Below the pieces are notes generated by a model that had not been told where the DNA came from, searched no databases, and was given only the letters and a program-made list of their open reading frames with translations. 64,000 nt of DNA from Adiantum capillus-veneris (taxonomy: Eukaryota > Streptophyta > Polypodiopsida > Polypodiales > Pteridaceae). Positions 12,728 through 23,839 of the stretch are shown in pieces. Each line of letters starts with the position of its first letter. Within the stretch, counting starts at the first letter, position 1. The DNA lies in assembly GCA_014529385.2 (NCBI GenBank), contig CM043950.1, positions 67,666,435-67,730,434 of the forward strand. The letters run 5' to 3'. The translations under genes were made by a program, and so were the position numbers.

Positions 12728-12780
12728 AAGACCATGCATGCAACCAATCTCCTTCCCCCCCTTCATGGCTCTCCTCCCCT

Positions 12781-12794
12781 GGGCTCTGATACCA
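12781..12794 (-). other. Primer binding site of the short-LTR element
   Basis: The minus strand reads TGGTATCAGAGCCC, matching the initiator tRNA-Met 3' end. It lies one base from the LTR. Confidence 0.85.
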
Positions 12795-12795
12795 G

Positions 12796-12942
12796 TGTAA
12801 TGCGTAGGGAACTGCCTGACCTGGATTCACCGGCCAGCCTCCCTTATATAGCCCCTGGCTACTGAATCCCCTGTTCCACACTGGCAGTTAGCCACTTATT
12901 GGCCCAGGTGTGACCTCCCCTGGATATGCCCTTGGCATGACA
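12796..12942 (-). repeat. 5' LTR of the short-LTR element
   Basis: 147 bp matching 7644-7792, with TGTAATGCG and CATGACA ends in plus-strand view. The target duplication atatg follows. Confidence 0.9.
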
Positions 12943-12958
12943 ATATGCATATAATGTC
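12943..12958. repeat. Target duplication plus second half of the interrupted palindrome
   Basis: atatg followed by CATATAATGTC. Joined to 7633-7643 it restores a full palindrome of the array. Confidence 0.85.
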
Positions 12959-13480
12959 GCACTTTACAAAATTGCAATTTTTCTTCACAAAACCCTTGCA
13001 CATGTCCTCTTATACACTCAGCACCAATCAACCATGCAAAAATGTCAACGAAACTCTTTTTATTGCATTTTCCCCTCAAAAGCAGATTTTTTAGAGATTC
13101 TAAATGCAAACAAAGACTTTAGCAAATAAATAAATGATGAATAGCTCTAGATAAGAATAAAATCACTTACGTAAAGCTACTCCTAAGCATTATATGGGTT
13201 TTGCATCTATGAGTAGAAAAACGCTTCAATGCCACACACGGACTAGAAAACGCTTTTATCACCTCACAAACCACTCGACCACCACAACTACTTCTAATCT
13301 ACAAAACCTAACTAAATCTACCTAGTCACAGACCCTCGGCAAGACACACGCTTCATGGCTATCCACTTGATCTCGGAATAACCTCTTTTGGATCCACTTA
13401 AGAAAGATGCTTTCTTTACGAAACTAAAGCAAGCAACCATCACACAAGTTTTAGTAGGAATACCTACCTAAGTTCTTGTA
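12959..13480 (-). other. Leader of the Tat/Athila-like element, no gene seen
   Basis: AT-rich DNA between the primer site at 13481-13499 and the palindrome array, with no recognisable coding sequence. Confidence 0.45.
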
Positions 13481-13499
13481 GCCCTGGCAACGGTGCCAA
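13481..13499 (-). other. Primer binding site of Tat/Athila type
   Basis: The minus strand reads TTGGCACCGTTGCCAGGGC next to the LTR end. Plant Tat/Athila elements typically carry TGGCGCCGTTGCCGGGG at this place, so this is a close variant that differs from the tRNA-Met type used by the other elements in this window. Confidence 0.7.
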
Positions 13500-14357
13500 T
13501 GTTGCGGGAGCAAATCACACCACCCATAAAGTGCATGCAACACAATCTAGATCAGCATAATGTCAATGAAGGACACAGATGACACGGTAGACACATAGAG
13601 GAAATCTCGTTAGCTTGTCAGGCTGAGACCATCCTACACATACAACACTCTGGAAGGCCAACTAAACCACAATCTAGAGTCTCACTACTCTCAACTACAC
13701 CACCTACCCCACATACACACAAACGGAAGAAAACTCACTAAACTATGCCAGAATCATATGAAACTTAAGGAACACCATCCCCTCACTAGGATACACCTAT
13801 CCCTAAGCCTCTACACTCAAAATCCTAGCTCTAAACCCATATGCGGAAAACACGTATAAAGATAGAGTAGAATTTTGAAGTGCTCGAAACTGAAGTCTAT
13901 TAGTACCTATGCATAGCTTATGTCGCTACAATTCTAACAACTACTTGCAGGCAAAAAACAAACATCGTTTGATATACTTACGACCGCAAATAGCTTGTAG
14001 ATATGCGAGCACGTTCGCTCCGTATCACGAGGAATGCTTGGCGTTGTCATGTAGCTCTTGCTGACACTAACACGATGGTGCCGTCGGATCTCCAATGTGA
14101 TGAACGAGTGGGGAGTAATGCCAGGATGAAGCTCACGATCTCTCTCTTCCTCTCTCACACACAGTAGATGACATCGCTAAAACTTACGATTATGATAAAG
14201 TTCTACTTACAAAAAGACCTAGGTACCTTATATACTAAGGTCACCTTAAGTTAAACCTAAAATAGAGTTTGAGGGGTGGAAGTGCCATTGCACCCTGGCT
14301 TCTGCAGCTAGACTACCTACTTATTACAAATGATGTTTATGACCATAATCCGCAACA
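13500..14357 (-). repeat. 858-bp LTR, Tat/Athila-like
   Basis: It starts TGTTGCGG and ends CCGCAACA, a perfect 8-bp terminal inverted repeat, and abuts the primer site at 13481-13499. On the minus strand it has a TATA-like GTATATAAGG near 14227. No second copy was seen in the window, so the 3' half of the element is missing or outside. It abuts decayed gypsy integrase at about 14400, which suggests insertion into that older element. Confidence 0.75.
14226..14235 (-). promoter_or_regulatory. TATA box in the LTR
   Basis: GTATATAAGG on the minus strand within the LTR. Confidence 0.45.
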
Positions 14358-14399
14358 TTCCATAACTCTCAGAGAATAAGGATTTGTTGAGTTATGTCG

Positions 14400-15330
14400 T
14401 GTTGTTGACCCAGCCGTCAACATTGATCTAGATTGAAAACCGTATAAAAGCGTAAATGGACTAAACCATGTAGTCACATGCTTTGAACTATTAGAAGCAA
14501 ATTCTAATATAAGCAAGTAGTCTTTCCATTTGGTTTTCTTCTTCTAATGTATGTTTGTAGCATATCCTCTAGCACTTGATTAACCCTTTTGGTTTGAACA
14601 TCTGTTTCTGATGATCAACCATACTAAGATTAAGTCTAGTTTCCAACTTTTGGAAACTACACTTAATCTTAGTACGGTTGTTGGAGCTGTGTTTTGGAAC
14701 ACAGCTCGCAAGAACTGATTATTGAAATTTTGATTTTTATCACTATTGATACTAGCTGGAAGAGGATAGAGTCTTTATGTATGCTCTATAAATAGCTGTG
14801 CTAATTCCGATGTCTTAACTGTAGTCTTAGTGGGAATGAATCGACACATCTTTGCTGGATGGTCCATATGGCATCATGGCCACAATTTGTATTAGGGAGC
14901 CCTACTACAAAATTCATTGAGATACTCTCCCACTTACCTTGTGGAATCTCTAAAGGATGTAAAAGGACACTGACCTTGAGGTGCTCTGCCTTATTAACTT
15001 AGAACTGTTGGCAGTTTAGTACGTGCTCTTGAACATCATCATGTAAGCCTCACCAATAAAATTACCATCAAACTAAGGCATACGTCTTATGAATACCTGG
15101 ATGACTAGCACTTGGACTATCATGACACTCAAATAATATTTGGCGCCTAGTGTCTGAGTCCTTTGGCACACATACTCTACCCTTGTGGAGTAAGTAGCCA
15201 TTATCAATGGAAAAATTCCTCCATCGCTTAAGCTCGTCCTGAAATGGGTGGAGCTCTGTGTGTTGGAGTTTTTATCTGCACGTGGAGAAACATGTTGATC
15301 TGGCCGTGCAAAGGCATGTGAGTGTGAGGG
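14400..15330 (-). pseudogene. Ty3/gypsy integrase, decayed
   Basis: Three frames of the minus strand together give an integrase. The zinc-binding region near 15100-15230 can be read around LLHKGRVCVP and ECHDSPSASHPGIHKT. The core begins ISMNFVVGLPNTNCGHDAIW near 14880-14935. It is followed by remnants of the VDRFSK, TSELAQLFIEH and SDRD blocks, and by TDVQTKRVNQVLEDML and LEFASNSSKHVTTWFSPF near 14440-14600. Integrase inserts element DNA into the host genome. Many frameshifts and stops make it non-functional. A 61-bp inverted repeat interrupts it (14618-14678). It continues the RNase H at 15331-16141, so the order is that of gypsy pol. Confidence 0.8.
14618..14678. repeat. Hairpin with 29-nt arms inside the integrase remnant
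   Basis: ACCATACTAAGATTAAG and onward (14618-14646) is repeated in reverse complement at 14650-14678 with two mismatches and a 3-nt loop. Confidence 0.9.
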
Positions 15331-16141
15331 ATCCCTTCGTAAAAATGCACTCCACACTTTAGCATATGATTGATCTTGTGCACACTTGCCACGTAGTGAC
15401 CCCAAAAATTCACTCTTTATTTCTATGAAAGCAAGTGAATTAATCTGAGGCATCTGGTTTAGTGCATCCGCTACTACATTATCACCCCTTGCAATATTGT
15501 AGCTTACAATCATAATATTGAAGGATCTTCCCCCATCTAGCTTTATGACCCTTCAAGTCCGTTTGAGTAGTAAACCATTTTATACTCTCATGGTCAAAAA
15601 CTACTTCAAGCTCGGCACCATATAAATAGTGTCGCCACTTTTGTAAAGCGTGAACTATGACATAGAGCTCCCTCTCATAGATAGAATAATTTTGTTGAGC
15701 TCTATCCAAATTTTTACTTTCAAAGGCTATAGGTCTTTAATCATGGAGAAGTACCACACCAATTTCTTTATCACTAGCATCAGTCTCTACCACAAACGGC
15801 TTAAGTGGGTCAACGATTGCTAGGATGGGAGCAGTGGCTATAGCTACCTTGACCTGTTCAAAACTTCGTTGTTGGGCTTCTTCCCAAGAAAAGATCTTAC
15901 CTTTTTCTTTAAGTTTATCCTTCAAAGGAACAACAATTTTGGCATAATCACGGATATATTGTTGATAAAATCTAGCCATGCCTAAGAAGAATTGAAGCTC
16001 CTCAACCGTGTTGGGATGTGGCCATCGAAGAATGGCAATGACCTTGTCAGTGTCCATCTTGATGCCAAAATAAGAGATCACATGACCGAGGTAATGTATC
16101 TCTGTTTTCAAGAAATCGCACTTGCTTGGCTTAGCATACAA
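15331..16141 (-). pseudogene. Ty3/gypsy RT connection and RNase H, decayed
   Basis: From 16141 the minus strand reads YAKPSKCDFLKTEIHYLGHV, then the HPNTVEELQFFLGMARFYQQ and FSWEEAQQRSFEQVK blocks, then the RNase H start FVVETDASDKEIGVVLL. An in-frame TAA at 15737-15739 is followed in the same frame by RPIAFESK and NYSIYERELYVIVHALQKWRHYL, ending at a stop at 15482. The tail IARGDNVVADALNQMP is in another frame. RNase H removes template RNA during cDNA synthesis. At least two lesions are visible, and another frameshift separates this from the RT at 16131-16722. Confidence 0.85.
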
Positions 16142-16722
16142 GGTGTGAGTTCGTAGCTATTTGAACACTAATCGTAAATGTTCTTATGTGTTCGTCTTTA
16201 GTTTTACTGTAATTGAGGATGTCATCAAGGAAAACCACAAGAAATTTTCCAAGATAGGGGCGTAAGACACTATCCATGAGTGTCATAAATGTAACTGGAG
16301 CATTGGTTAAACCAAAAGGCATAACCAAAAATTCAAAATACCCGAACCGTGTTCTAGAGGTAGTCTTAAAGATATCTTTAAAGAGGATACGCACCTGGTG
16401 GTATCCTGAACAAAGATCTATCTTTGTATAGTATCTTGTCTCATGGAGTTGATCAAACAAATCATCCACTTGAGGCAGATGATACTTGTTCTTGATGGTT
16501 ATGGCATTTAATCCGCAATTATCTACGCACATGCACATAGTATCATCTTTCTTTTTTACCAATAGAATTGGCGATGCCCAAGGCAAAGTGCTAGGTCTAA
16601 TGAAACCATGGGAAATGTAGTCAGCCAACTGATGCTCAACCTCCTTGGTCTCACTAGCACTCATATGATAAGGGGGTTTACTCACTGGTTTAGTGCTTGG
16701 CATGACATCTATGCCATGCTGC
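16131..16722 (-). pseudogene. Ty3/gypsy reverse transcriptase
   Basis: The minus strand reads HGIDVMPSTKPVSKPPYHMS at the start, then GFIRPSTLPWASPILLVKKK, the YTKIDLCSGYHQVRI block with the first catalytic Asp, FGLTNAPVTFMTLMD, and VVFLDDILNYSK containing the second and third Asp (FLDD instead of the usual YIDD/FLDD). It is open over about 200 codons. The frame is lost at 16131-16141, where the next block continues in another frame. The upstream side is interrupted by LTR sequence (16746-17411). Reverse transcriptase copies element RNA into DNA. Confidence 0.9.
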
Positions 16723-16745
16723 ACATAACTGTAGGGGGTAAACCT

Positions 16746-17411
16746 TGTAAGAAATGCGGAATACAATAAGGATCTAGTAGCAAGGAGAGTAGAGAGAGAT
16801 ACAATGTAAAGTAGATTAGTGGCAAATCAAAAGCTTTAGGTTAGCACACTATTACAAAGTGATGGCGTCATCCACCCATGCACTTTCAAGGTAGAGCTTA
16901 GATGGCGATTTAGACAACTAGAGCAAGTAGGAATACAAGGGACTTACAATCCTTACACAAGGATGTGCTGTGTGCGTCAAGTGTGCACACCATCCTACTA
17001 AACTAATCATGAGAAGGCCTCCTTATATAGATGTAAGGGAGCCTCTAAACGGCCATGTGCAGCTGACCTTAGATAGCCAAGTCCAAGTAGGACTCTCCTA
17101 TGCGTCCATGTGTAGCCACTTTTGGGTAGACAAGTCCTCCTAGAACTCGGCCACTGGTCAAGGAAATCAGACCACCGGCCAAAGACTACGGACAACCAAC
17201 CACCAGACGGCCATTTTTCGATTGTCTTCCAGCCATCGCCCAACAAAGATATTACGGAAAAAAGAAATATTCCGATGAAAGGAATAAAAAGTTGGCCCTG
17301 GATTTGCTCCGTACCATCCACGATCACAAATAGAGATCGCATCAGTATGCAAAGCTGGAATCCACCAAATATATGTGCACCATTGGCTTCTCCTCATATG
17401 GGGGTCTTACA
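16746..17411 (-). repeat. 666-bp LTR lodged between protease and RT
   Basis: On the minus strand it begins TGTAAGACCCCC and ends TTTCTTACA, giving inverted ends TGTAAGA/TCTTACA. It has a TATA-like CTATATAAGGAGG near 17020. Its middle part (GGCCGTTTAGAGG, GCTACACATGGACGC) is related to the LTR-like segment at 4290-5004. It interrupts pol just after DLPPGL, a motif preceding RT. Flanking 5-mers are not identical, so a clean solo-LTR insertion is not proven. Sequence resembling the flank on one side recurs on the other (CCACCACAATATATG versus CCCCCTACAGTTATG). Confidence 0.65.
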
Positions 17412-17459
17412 AAATGTGCAACATATATTGTGGTGGCAAAACTGAGAGAGGTGGGCATT

Positions 17460-18290
17460 GCAAGTATACCAACAAACCTGGCGGTAAATCACTTGAAAAT
17501 ACATCACTATACTCCTTGAGTAAGTGAGTCAGTTTTCCGTACAAAAGGAGAAAGTAAACTAGAGTTATGTTGGAATGGAGAATCTTGTAATTCCTTAGTG
17601 TTTGTTTTACAACAGTTGCATGCTACTCAATATAATTAGAACTATTAGCACTTTTCTCTTTATTAAAATTCATTGCACTTTGCATACCATAACTAGAATC
17701 CACCGCACTTTGCTCTCGAGAATTCACAAGACTTGGAGACAAGCAGTAACACTTAAAAGACTTCATCTATTAAATCTGATTTTTGTAAAATAGAAAGCTC
17801 GGCTGTACATATAAGAGGTGCGGATGGTATATTTTTCTCACCAAGAAAAAGCACATGTTTACCATTGGCCATAAATGATAAGGAGTTGTGTTCGTAACTA
17901 GGTGTGCAATGTGTTTTCTAAACGTCCATGCATCCACACCTGTCCTAAGACTACATCAACATGGTCCATGTTCATAACGTGGTCATTGTATGATCTTTAA
18001 CAATAAGCTCAACCCCTTGAACTACTGTGTCCTATACTTTATCATTTCCAGACATCTGTTCTACCACATACTTGTGGGAGCGGGGAGTCTATGTAAGCTT
18101 CAATTTCTTGACTAGCTTATAGTTCAGGAAGTTATGAGTTGCACCATCATATACGAAATTATGAACACATTATCCATTAATAGTGACTTGCATACAAATC
18201 AACTCATGGGGGCCAAAGGTGGGTTGCCACATGAAAGCAGGCACATAACACTTGTGCTTTTCTTCCATATGAAGAACCTCTACATCACAA
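17460..18290 (-). pseudogene. Ty3/gypsy protease region, decayed
   Basis: The minus strand carries HELICMQVTING then FVYDGATHNFLNYKLVKKLK, the aspartic protease active-site block (normally DSGATHNF; the Ser is lost). The Gag-Pol linker EYSDVFSSDLPPGL lies near 17470-17520. Several stops separate these blocks. The protease would cut Gag-Pol into its parts. It sits between the gag at 18290-19473 and the RT at 16131-16722, as expected. Confidence 0.7.
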
Positions 18291-19473
18291 TATTTAGGAG
18301 ATGAATCTAATGTGAGGTGTTGCATCGTGTGCATGGCCTTTTCTTTTGACTTGCAAAAGAGGACAATCCTTCTTGTTATGTTGGTCTGAAAGACATCTGA
18401 AACACAAATTGTGTTTCTTTGTACACTCAAAATCGGTAGTGTTGAGAGACCCACGTGGAGTATCTTGTGATTGCTTAGGCTTCTTAGCCTCTTGAGGGCG
18501 TGGAGAGGTAGATTGTATCTTTTTCCTCTTGGAACTTGTAGGAGATCTACTCGCCATTGGCTCTTAGCCATATTGCTCTTAGCAGAAGTATTTTTAGAGT
18601 AGGGAACATTTGCCTTCGTCTCTTGGTCATCATCATACGTTTGGTTATGAGCGATGGCTTCTTTCAAAGTTTTTGGATGTTGGGTCTTGACATGAAGACG
18701 CTAGTCTTTGTCAAGATCCCTATTGAAACCCCGTATCTTTTGGAATTCAATTAGACCTTCTAGTTTTAAAATGATTTTTAAATACTTTGAAAGATATTGA
18801 GTGAGACAGAGGCTATACATAAGGCATGCATCCCATCCTAGCCAATTCTTATCTTCTTCATTGGGGTCCAAAAACTCTTTGGAGAGAGAAGCTTGAAATG
18901 CAGTCCAAGACTGAGGACGAGCATCTATTGGAAATATCATCCACCACTTATAGGCCTTGCCTTTTAGAGATAGATTTGTTTCCACAACTGTCTTAATATA
19001 TGGGGTGTGTCTCAGCCTATGAATATCACTCCATTTGTGTAAGAACGTATTGACCGCGTCCTTGTTTTTGCGATCACGCTCTTCACCATGAAACTCAGGA
19101 ATGGTGATATTCTTAAGTAATACATTGCTACCTTTCGTATCTTCTAAAGCACTTCCCTCATGGACTCCTTGAGTTGTGCAAGCTTGAGTTCCTCGAACCG
19201 TGCTAGCTTGGGCTCCTTGAGTCGTCTGGTGAATTCATAAATTTCACAAGTAGCTCAATAAGGTTTGTAACATTTGCATTTAGTGCAGAAGGTTGCCTTT
19301 AAGTACGATTTTGTGATTTTTCAAAGTCTTGAAAGCTGCCATATCTATGAGGGCATGATCTCCTAGATCATCATTGTCATGAATATTAATGTCGACAGCA
19401 CCCGTGGTGGTCGGATTTTGATGTGCTGCTCAACATTTAAAGTGTATGTAGGTGGGATATCCTTGTCAGTCAT
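18290..19473 (-). pseudogene. Ty3/gypsy Gag, decayed
   Basis: An ATG at 19473 starts MTDKDIPPTYTLNVEQH. Further on, in shifted frames, are NITIPEFHGEERDRKNKDAV, NTFLHKWSDIHRLRHTPY, LSLKGKAYKWW and SWTAFQASLSKEFLDPNEED, which match the Retrotrans_gag core. A CCHC zinc knuckle CFRCLSDQHNKKDC follows near 18370-18410 in an open frame of 87 codons (18294-18557). Gag coats the element RNA. At least two frameshifts are needed to read it through. The plus-strand gag at 23840-25030 is a relative (FLSKWKEF, DLRHTLDAIR). Confidence 0.8.
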
Positions 19474-19850
19474 GGTAAACACACGCTAATGTAGAGAGAG
19501 AAAAAACATCAACTTGTACCTTGTAAAGCTTGAAGTCTTTGTGTTTTGTATGCTTAGTGACTTTTACATTGCATGAGATCCTTGTCTTGTGGAAATTGCA
19601 GCGCTTCACGTCTTGTTCTTTGTAAGAACATGTTTGTTGATTCTTCACAAAAACTCGTCGTTTTTGTGAAGGCTTTTGTTCACTTGTGAAGATTTTTCTT
19701 GTAGAAAAAGGAATCGTAGAAGAAAACTTGCCTTTCTCTAAGGAGTGAAAAGGAAGGGTGAAACTACTTCCTTGAAGTTTGTAGCTTTGCTTTCCTTCTA
19801 TCTTTCTTTGTCAACGTAAGTATGCTATCTTTCCTTGTTGTATTCAACAA
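19474..19850. other. No gene recognised (leader of the minus-strand gypsy element)
   Basis: AT-rich, with repeated CTTTGT/TTGTGAAG motifs. No primer site was recognised with confidence. Confidence 0.35.
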
Positions 19851-19851
19851 A

Positions 19852-19922
19852 GCTCCATAGCTTAAATGGTAGGGTGTTGGCCTCTTATCCTCATGGGGTG
19901 GGTTCAACCCTCCTTCATGCAA
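19852..19922 (+). repeat. tRNA-derived SINE head (tRNA-Lys-like)
   Basis: Contains a pol III A box TAGCTTAAATGG at 19858-19869 and a B box GGTTCAACCC at 19901-19910, 32 bp apart. The middle part GGCCTCTTATCC resembles the anticodon arm of tRNA-Lys(CTT). Stem pairing is too poor for a functional tRNA. Confidence 0.55.
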
Positions 19923-20077
19923 GGGTCTAGAGGGTGTTCTTACACGCGTAGCCAATGGCTCCAACGGAGCCTCGACACCGTAGAGTTGTGGATCAAGCTT
20001 GCCTTGGTCACCCCCTTGGTTGTACCTAGGGTAGTTGTTGCTCGTTGTCTATCCTCTTGTGCTACACACATGACTTT

Positions 20078-20413
20078 GTGCTTGTCTTCCCTTTTGCTAC
20101 GCTTAGTAGTGCATCATCTTTCCTGCATGCTGTCTACAGACCGTGGGAGAGGAGATGTGCAACGCATGCACATGCAACCCGCTTTTCCCCTTTCTCGAAA
20201 TAGCTTGAATACCACTGAAAGGATGAGAGTAATGTAGTGCTTGTCTTCCCTTTTGCTGCGCTTATGAGTGCGTCATCTTCCCTGCCTGCTGTTTATAGAC
20301 CGTGGGAGAGGAGATGTGCGACACATGCACACACAACCCGCTTTTCACATGCAACCCGCTTTTCCCCTTTCTCAAAATAGCTTGAATACCACTGAAAGGA
20401 TGAGAGTAATGTA
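20078..20413 (+). repeat. Tandem duplication, two copies of about 160-177 bp
   Basis: Copy 1 is 20078-20236 and copy 2 is 20237-20413. Both start GTGCTTGTCTTCCC and end GATGAGAGTAATGTA. Copy 2 has a small extra internal repeat (CAACCCGCTTTT twice). The next bases (GTGTGCC) suggest a truncated third start. Confidence 0.9.
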
Positions 20414-20609
20414 GTGTGCCATTCTCCACCCAAACATGCTATCTTATAGCCTCTTCCATTAAGAAAGTATCATTTGTCCCTAACAAATGAAATATTAAGC
20501 AGATTACATGCAGATAAGAAGTGCAAACTAAAAGACAAAAAATGATCAAGCAAACTCAAGAAGAAGCTTGACTTTAAATTTTAAAGTGCAAAAAACTTAT
20601 GTACTCGAA

Positions 20610-21342
20610 GACTATACCCATCAAAGCCATTGAACCTGTACGACCAAGTGATTTTATACAAGATAACATTGATGTCAAAATGCTCATTGGCTTGTCAATA
20701 GGTGATCAAGAGAAGACATTAGTGGATACAGGTGCTAGAGAAAATGCTATGAAGTATATAACCTATTTTTGAATGATGATGGAGGAAATGGTGTTAAATT
20801 GGTGACTAAACCATGACAAATGAGGTCATCTCAAGTGGCAGAGGATTTGTATACACATGTCTCACCATTTAAACAAGTCTAAAGAGTTGAACAAGTATTT
20901 GATTTCTATACACAATATGAGGGGTTTGGATTAACCTTGGAAGGGATACTGCTGAGTTGGTTTAAGGGGGATCAAGAACAACACAGTGTCACAAATCTAT
21001 GCTTTCAAGCAAAAGGACAATGGAAAGGTGAAGAAAGCATTGCCTTGATTCAAACAATACCTTGAGAGATGTCCCACACGGGATTTACCGCTGGAGGAAA
21101 GATTGTCAATTCTCTTTATAGAGGGCTTGAGAAATCAAAATCTCAAAAAGGACATGTACTTAAAAGGACGTAACACCTTTGAGCAAGTCACTAGAGATGC
21201 AATATATCTAGTTGAAGACTGTAAGGCCTATGGAAAGGTGATAGAAGATGCAAAAAATTTGACTAATAGTGCCTCTTCTATGACGAGTGAATCCACAACG
21301 AAGCGGAGTATTCAAACTCCTGCCGTGCCAAGAATTGATTGA
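20610..21342 (+). pseudogene. Ty3/gypsy Gag remnant, plus strand
   Basis: Shifted frames give FDFYTQYEGFGLTLEGILLS and WFKGDQEQHS near 20900-20990, then an open frame with LPLEERLSILFIEGLRNQNL and GRNTFEQVTRDAIYLVEDCK up to 21342. These fit the C-terminal half of Retrotrans_gag. Many stops upstream. A protease of the same element type follows at 21958. Its exact lineage is not clear from sequence alone. Confidence 0.55.
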
Positions 21343-21957
21343 AGAAGTGGTAATGAGAATGAATTAATGCTATAGACATAACCCAAATGTATGGCAACAG
21401 TCGATGAGGAGATGTGACACTTGTGTAGGGGATCATTCCACCCCATGGTGTAACACTCATCCAAGACCGCAACTTATGTTAGGGCAACAACCACCTCTCC
21501 TGAATGATATTATAGTAGCCAAAGGATCCAAAGAAACAGGAGCCAAAGAAACAAAAAAAATCCCTAAATAAGAAGTGTTGATTCACAAAAGGATGGGAAA
21601 ATTGAGCACATGGGAACTGAAATGAATGATTAAATGATACTAGAGACAAAAACACCATTAGACAATAGGGTAGTGGCTAATACCATAGATGACTCAAAGT
21701 CACAAGTGATGATGCCAATTCTTGAAGTGGAGGAACCATGGCCACAAGCCTTATGGAAAATAGTAAGGAACTAGAAGGATGGTAGCGTGACTTTTTAGTC
21801 CGTACCTATCACTGAGATCAACATGGGTTATGAGTTCTACCCAATGGACATACAATCACTTTATGATGATGTTGGGTCTATAGCATCTAAAGAGAGTAAA
21901 CCACACTCTCTACGAACTTGACTATCTTCTATAGGAGAACATGTAGACAAGATAGGA

Positions 21958-22448
21958 TTGAGAATTCCTCTTCAAAATATTTTCTTAGATGATCAAATGG
22001 GTAAAACTACACAAGAGAAACCAAACGCTAAACTGGTGTCCATAAACAAGGTAGGTGATTACTGCGAACGTGAAGAGAGAAACACCACCTTTCCACCAAA
22101 GCACAAAGGAGACAAAAAAATTTCTATACTTGATAGCGGGGCTGGAGTGGCCAATGCCACCAAAGAGATATATGATAAATGGGGGACAAGATCTCTCAAA
22201 AGAACAAGAATGAAACTGCAAGTTGCAGATGTTATGTTCAGAGACCTCTAGGTATGTTGGAAGATATTATAGTAACCTCTTGTGGGATAGAGTATGACCA
22301 TACCTTTGCAATTGTGGATTTTGGTAAGAGCAACGACTTTGATGTCATTTTAGGGAGACCATTTATGCATCAACTTAAAATGGTACAAGATTGGGGCTAT
22401 GATCACATCTACTTGAGACAACAAAGGTTACAACAAGGATCAATGTGA
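21958..22448 (+). pseudogene. Retroelement aspartic protease
   Basis: Reads KISILDSGAGVANATKEIYD with the catalytic DSGA, then LKRTRMKLQVADVMF. After a frameshift near 22240 it continues with PLGMLEDIIVTSCGIEYDHT and FDVILGRPFMHQ, the C-terminal LGRPF block of gypsy-type proteases. One frameshift separates the halves. The enzyme would process Gag-Pol. No RT follows on this strand. Confidence 0.75.
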
Positions 22449-22890
22449 AAGACTATAGCTATAGAGATGTCGCAAACACACCTGTTGAGGAATTTGACTC
22501 AACAACAATCAACAAAAAAGGAATACATGCATGGTTGTACACCAAAGCATATCTTTGGATGTGTGGAGCGTCCAAATGTGAGAGCCTGATTCAGGAAGAT
22601 TTCATTTTGGAGAGATCAATAGAAGATAAATACTACATTTGAGAACCATTTCCAAAAAATTCCTTTGAACCTTTTGGCTAGGACCAAATTCTAGCTACTC
22701 TAGCTATGAGCATAAATGAAACAATGCCTACAAAGTTTTATGATGAGGAAGGCTATGTAAGGCCAAGGGAAAAACCAGGGGGGTCACGAACCCAGTCCAA
22801 GGGCCAACTACCTAAGTGTGGATAGGGGCCAAGGATCTATTTAAAGGGAGGTTGGGTGGAGGTATTCTCACGGCGGCAGTCCCTGGGTCT
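22445..22890 (+). other. Weak coding remnant and LTR-like DNA after the protease
   Basis: An open frame to 22642 (start MKDYSYRDVANTPVEEFD) continues past a stop with ILATLAMSINETMP. It is probably pol linker sequence of the same element, but no domain was recognised. LTR-like DNA follows to about 22890. Confidence 0.35.
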
Positions 22891-22896
22891 TCATAG

Positions 22897-22908
22897 TAGT
22901 ATTAGAGC
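22897..22908 (+). other. Degenerate primer binding site
   Basis: TAGTATTAGAGC, two mismatches from the initiator tRNA-Met type site, followed by a purine-rich leader and later by a gag remnant on the same strand. Confidence 0.35.
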
Positions 22909-23135
22909 TTGAGAGGTCGTGGACCTACTTCTAGAAAAGGAGTCTTTGCATGTGCATGTTTCATGTTTTGGGCATGGAGAAGATGAAGGTGTGGAGGAGC
23001 CCTTGTGAGGTGAGGAGATTGAAGTGGGATGGGTTGTGTGTAGGGCCGCTTGAGAAGGGAGGAGGCTCGGGTCGACCATCACAAAACCGCGCATACAGGA
23101 TCTTGGTGGGTTTGCGCTGTGCAGGGGAAGAGAAC

Positions 23136-23175
23136 CCACCATAGCCGTGAGCGTTGAGAAGCAACACACAAAGTG

Positions 23176-23239
<64 letters not shown>

Positions 23240-23388
23240 CTATCACAAAGCAGCCCGTTCCCATAGTCGTTCACATGCTTCTTTTTCACATTAAAACGCC
23301 CCAAGGCCTTTGGCCTTGGGAAGTTAATTTGATCAAAGGCCCAAAGCCACCATAGCCACGAGCATCTTTAAGCAACACACAAAGTGCA

Positions 23389-23430
<42 letters not shown>

Positions 23431-23526
23431 CAAAGCAGTCCGTCGCCATACTCGTTCACATGCTTATTTTTCACATTAAAACTCCCTAAGATCTTTGACC
23501 TTGGGCACTTAATTTGATCAAAGGAG
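23136..23526 (+). repeat. Tandem duplication of about 180-210 bp, each copy holding a (CT)n tract
   Basis: Copies start CCACCATAGCC at 23136 and 23347. Both contain AAGCAACACACAAAGTGCAAG, a (CT)n tract (23179-23231 and 23392-23426) and CATTAAAAC, and end near AATTTGATCAAAGG. The CT tract was copied with the unit. Confidence 0.9.
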
Positions 23527-23839
23527 GGTGCCCACCCCCCCCTTCCCTACTCTCTTGGTCATCTCCTTCGGGGTCCTTCACGGGATTCAAGTAAAACCAT
23601 CAAGAGCATACAATGCTGTCGAGGTGTCCAAAGTAAAGCAATTCAACTAATTTTTATAAATTTAGAAAATTTATCAAGAATCAAAGTACGTACATCTTTT
23701 TACAAGGTAGAAGATATGTTTGGGCAATGACTTGGAGATTTAAATCATTGAAGTGTCCAAGTATGGCTTTGTTTTTTTCGACAACCATATATCTATGAAT
23801 TACGATTGCGAACATAATTAGAATGGCTAATTACTCGCA